Shown here: positions 61,800-64,000 of the stretch, piece after piece
Position numbering within the stretch: the stretch's first letter is position 1
How the letters are laid out: every line of letters starts with the position of its first letter
Assembly: GCA_943736015.1 (NCBI GenBank)
Contig: OX031062.1
Location: forward strand, 52,440,962-52,504,961
Length of the DNA: 64,000 nucleotides
Direction: 5' to 3'
From: Tridacna crocea
Lineage: Eukaryota > Mollusca > Bivalvia > Cardiida > Cardiidae
Program-made: the position numbers and the translations under genes
The notes under the pieces: model-generated
Seen by the model: only the letters and a program-made list of their open reading frames with translations
The model's database searches: none
Told to the model about the DNA's origin: nothing

Positions 61800-62950
61800 A
61801 TAAAAATAAATCCAAAATAAGTAGACTCATCCAAATCTAAGAAATGGAAACATCATTTTTTTCAAGGCAGGGAAAAAGGGCAACAGGGATAGTTTTTACA
61901 AAAATAGGCTCACTGAAAATAGATGGACTCTTCCAATTTCAAAGAATTGTAAGAGGTCTAAAACATTATTTAATGGACTTATCCAAATTTATGCGCTTGT
62001 GAAAGAACTGAACTCGATTAAATGAAATGGACTCTCCAAAATTCAATGATATGGAAAAGAACTAGAAATACATTAAATGGACTCTTCCAGTATCTTAAAT
62101 TTTTTAAAGAAATGTCAGATAAAATAAAGTGGACCCTTCTAAATTCGATTAATTCCAAGTCAACTAAATATAATTAGAATAGACTCTTCCAACTTGAAAG
62201 ATGAAAAAAAAATTAACCCAAAGTTAATAATGGACTCTTCCAAATTCAAAAAACTGTAAGAGAAATGAAATTTTTCTATGGAATGGACTTGTCCAAATTC
62301 AAAAAATGATGAGAAACTCCATTTTAATGGAATGGACTATTCCAAATTCAATGATAAGCAATGGAATTGAAAAAAGCTAGAATGAACTCTTCCAATTTCA
62401 ATAACTTCCACACGTGAACTTGTCCAAAATGAAATAGACTCTTCCAAATTCAATGAATAATGAGACCTCCAAATATAAGTAGAGTGGACTCTTCCATCTT
62501 TAAAAAAAACCCTGAAAATAAATAATAGACTCTTCCAAAAGAAATTGATAGACCAGAAAATAAGTAAAATAGACTCTCCCATCTTCAGAAAAAAAAAGAC
62601 TGAAAAACTATAAATGAATATAATGGACTCTTCCAAATTCAATGAAGAGTAAGTTATAAATTTCAAAAGAATGGACTCTTCCAACTTCACTTAAATTATT
62701 GGACTCTTCCAATTTTTTTGTCAAAAGTTTGGAATTTGGAAAAGTCCAAGTTTTTTGTAAAGTTTGGAATTTGGAAAAGTCCAAGTTTTTTGTAGTCTGA
62801 AAGGGTAAACAATAAATGAACTCTTCCACATTTCAGAAATTAGAAAAAGATTTATTCAATAAAGTGAACTGTTCCAGTTTAAAATCAATATACAGGCATC
62901 GCAAAATAATAAATGGAACCTTCCAAGCTAAATGGACTAAGTCCGTCCCT
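61800..62950. repeat. Divergent roughly 50-bp satellite-like array
   Basis: At least twenty units with AATGGACTCTTCCAAATTCA or close variants, spaced about 50 bp (for example 62230, 62282, 62331, 62381, 62428). Two units near 62733 and 62766 are inverted (TTGGAATTTGGAAAAGTCCA). Confidence 0.85.
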
Positions 62951-63039
62951 CAACCCTCACAAATTTCAAAGTAAATTTTATAAATCATGAGAATGAAGCC
63001 TTTTTGAAACATTGTGAGAAAAAGGAGACAATGCTCCTT

Positions 63040-63255
63040 TACATTACAAAATGAATGTTATCAGTCAAGAGAAAGAAGCTTTTGAAAACATTGTGGGAAA
63101 AGGAGAAAATGCTGATAACAGCATTTTCTCCTTTTTCCACATTGTTTTCTATCCTATCAAGGCAAACTTCCATAATTTGAGAAACATTTGAGTTATTTTT
63201 CTGGAAATACATTTAATTTGGACAAGTTTTATTTTTTGTTGTATGGTGAAGGGTC
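63040..63255. mobile_element. Family A MITE
   Basis: Core GAAAATGCTGATAACAGCATTTTC with intact GTGGGAAAAGGAG arm; ends ..GTATGGTGAAGGG. Confidence 0.75.
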
Positions 63256-63306
63256 AAGTGTACTGAAAGCGTTCAACCCATTCAACATGAATAGATTCAT
63301 CCATAT

Positions 63307-63366
63307 ACCCCCCCCCCCCCAACAATCACACAGGACACAAAGGGGGGGGGGGGGGGGGGGGGGGGG
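63307..63366. repeat. Poly-C tract and 25-plus bp poly-G tract
   Basis: A (C)12 run near 63308 and a (G)25-27 run at 63341-63366 face each other; homopolymers of this length are assembly-prone. Confidence 0.9.
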
Positions 63367-63424
63367 CAGGTTACATGAAAGTGAGCATTTCGTGCAGTTA
63401 ACCCTTAGCCACATTATACAATAC

Positions 63425-64000
63425 TTTTTTTATGATGTCCGTACCTAAGAAAAAGGATTTTAAAACAATGTTGAAAAAGGAGGAAATGCTGGTGACCAAG
63501 ATTTTCCACTTTTTTCCCCACAATGTTTTTAACCCTTTCAAAGAAAAGTCTCTAATTTGTGTAACAATGAAATTGTCGTCTGCTTCTGCTTTCAAATTTA
63601 GGCCAGTCTAAAATTTTGAAGTGGGGTACAAAATTCGAGGGTTGACAACAACAACAAATCCAAAGCCTTGCATGTTTTGGACACTGAGTAAATACATGAA
63701 ACTGTTTGTCTTAACCCTTAACCACGCAATGCTGGCTTTTAATGACCCTGATAAAGAAAGAAGACATTTAAAAACATTGTGGGAATAGGAGAAAATGCTG
63801 GTTACCAACAAAGTTTTCAATCCTTCCTAAATTGAGCTTTAGTTCTTGAATGTAAATGTATTTCGTCTTGCAAATTCTTTCAGTTTGGACTAGTGTAAAC
63901 TTTTGTCATTTGGTAAATAGGAATGGTGTTTAACACCGTTTTCAACATTATTTTTGCAACCAGCTGACAAAAGTCCATTTGGACAAAAGCCACTAGGACA
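63425..64000. repeat. Second copy of the 60.2-60.8 kb segment
   Basis: GATGTCCGTACCTAAGAAAA.. to AAAAGCCACTAGGACA at the window end follows 60225-60812 base for base with few changes, so the array probably continues outside the window. Confidence 0.88.

Overview
This is eukaryotic, intron-rich, AT-rich DNA packed with small palindromic transposable elements. The repeat style, the tRNA-headed SINE and the gene content suggest a bivalve mollusc, possibly a dreissenid mussel. The clade assignment is inference; nothing in the window proves the species.

Only two host genes are readable, both on the + strand. (1) About 6.5 to 34.45 kb carries ten consecutive coding exons of an MFSD4-family major facilitator transporter (MFSD4A/MFSD4B, the latter also called sodium-dependent glucose transporter 1). 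All ten join in frame across GT-AG introns and end at a TGA. They give about 448 residues spread over 28 kb. The first exon or exons, carrying the N-terminus and first membrane helices, lie outside the window or were not recognised. Upstream of the fourth exon are three degenerate look-alikes of that exon. (2) At 43.49 to 44.46 kb is the first exon of a secreted or receptor-type gene: signal peptide, somatomedin-B-like cysteine cluster, several N-glycosylation sites, a TATA box just upstream and a splice donor at its end. It is most like the ectodomains of molluscan methuselah/adhesion-like GPCRs. No 7TM exon is seen downstream.

The rest is mobile or repetitive DNA. About fifty copies of one roughly 220-bp palindromic MITE (family A here; core hairpin reading about GAAAATGCTGGTAACCAGCATTTTC, given approximately) are inserted at TTAA, often back to back around a shared TTAA. 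Two relatives (B, C) have the same TTAA habit and CCCTT..AAGGG-like ends, which points to a piggyBac-type transposase acting in trans. Nested copies give a partial insertion order. Other palindromic families (E, F, G, H, J), a tRNA-derived SINE with a perfect 9-bp target duplication, tandem-monomer repeats (D) and microsatellites fill the introns.

From 45.8 to 47.0 kb lies a frameshifted relic resembling the major capsid gene of Polinton/Maverick elements. From 47.8 to 53.8 kb lies a decayed Ngaro/DIRS-type tyrosine-recombinase retrotransposon (gag with zinc knuckle, RT, recombinase, split direct repeats). Its recombinase gene is interrupted by a 1.6-kb TTAA-flanked fold-back element. From 54 to 58.6 kb are three D-type tandem-repeat blocks. 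The last 5 kb is an array of segmental direct repeats plus a roughly 50-bp satellite-like repeat. No transposase gene, CRISPR array or confident functional RNA gene is seen. Coordinates of repeats are by eye and may be off by several bases.
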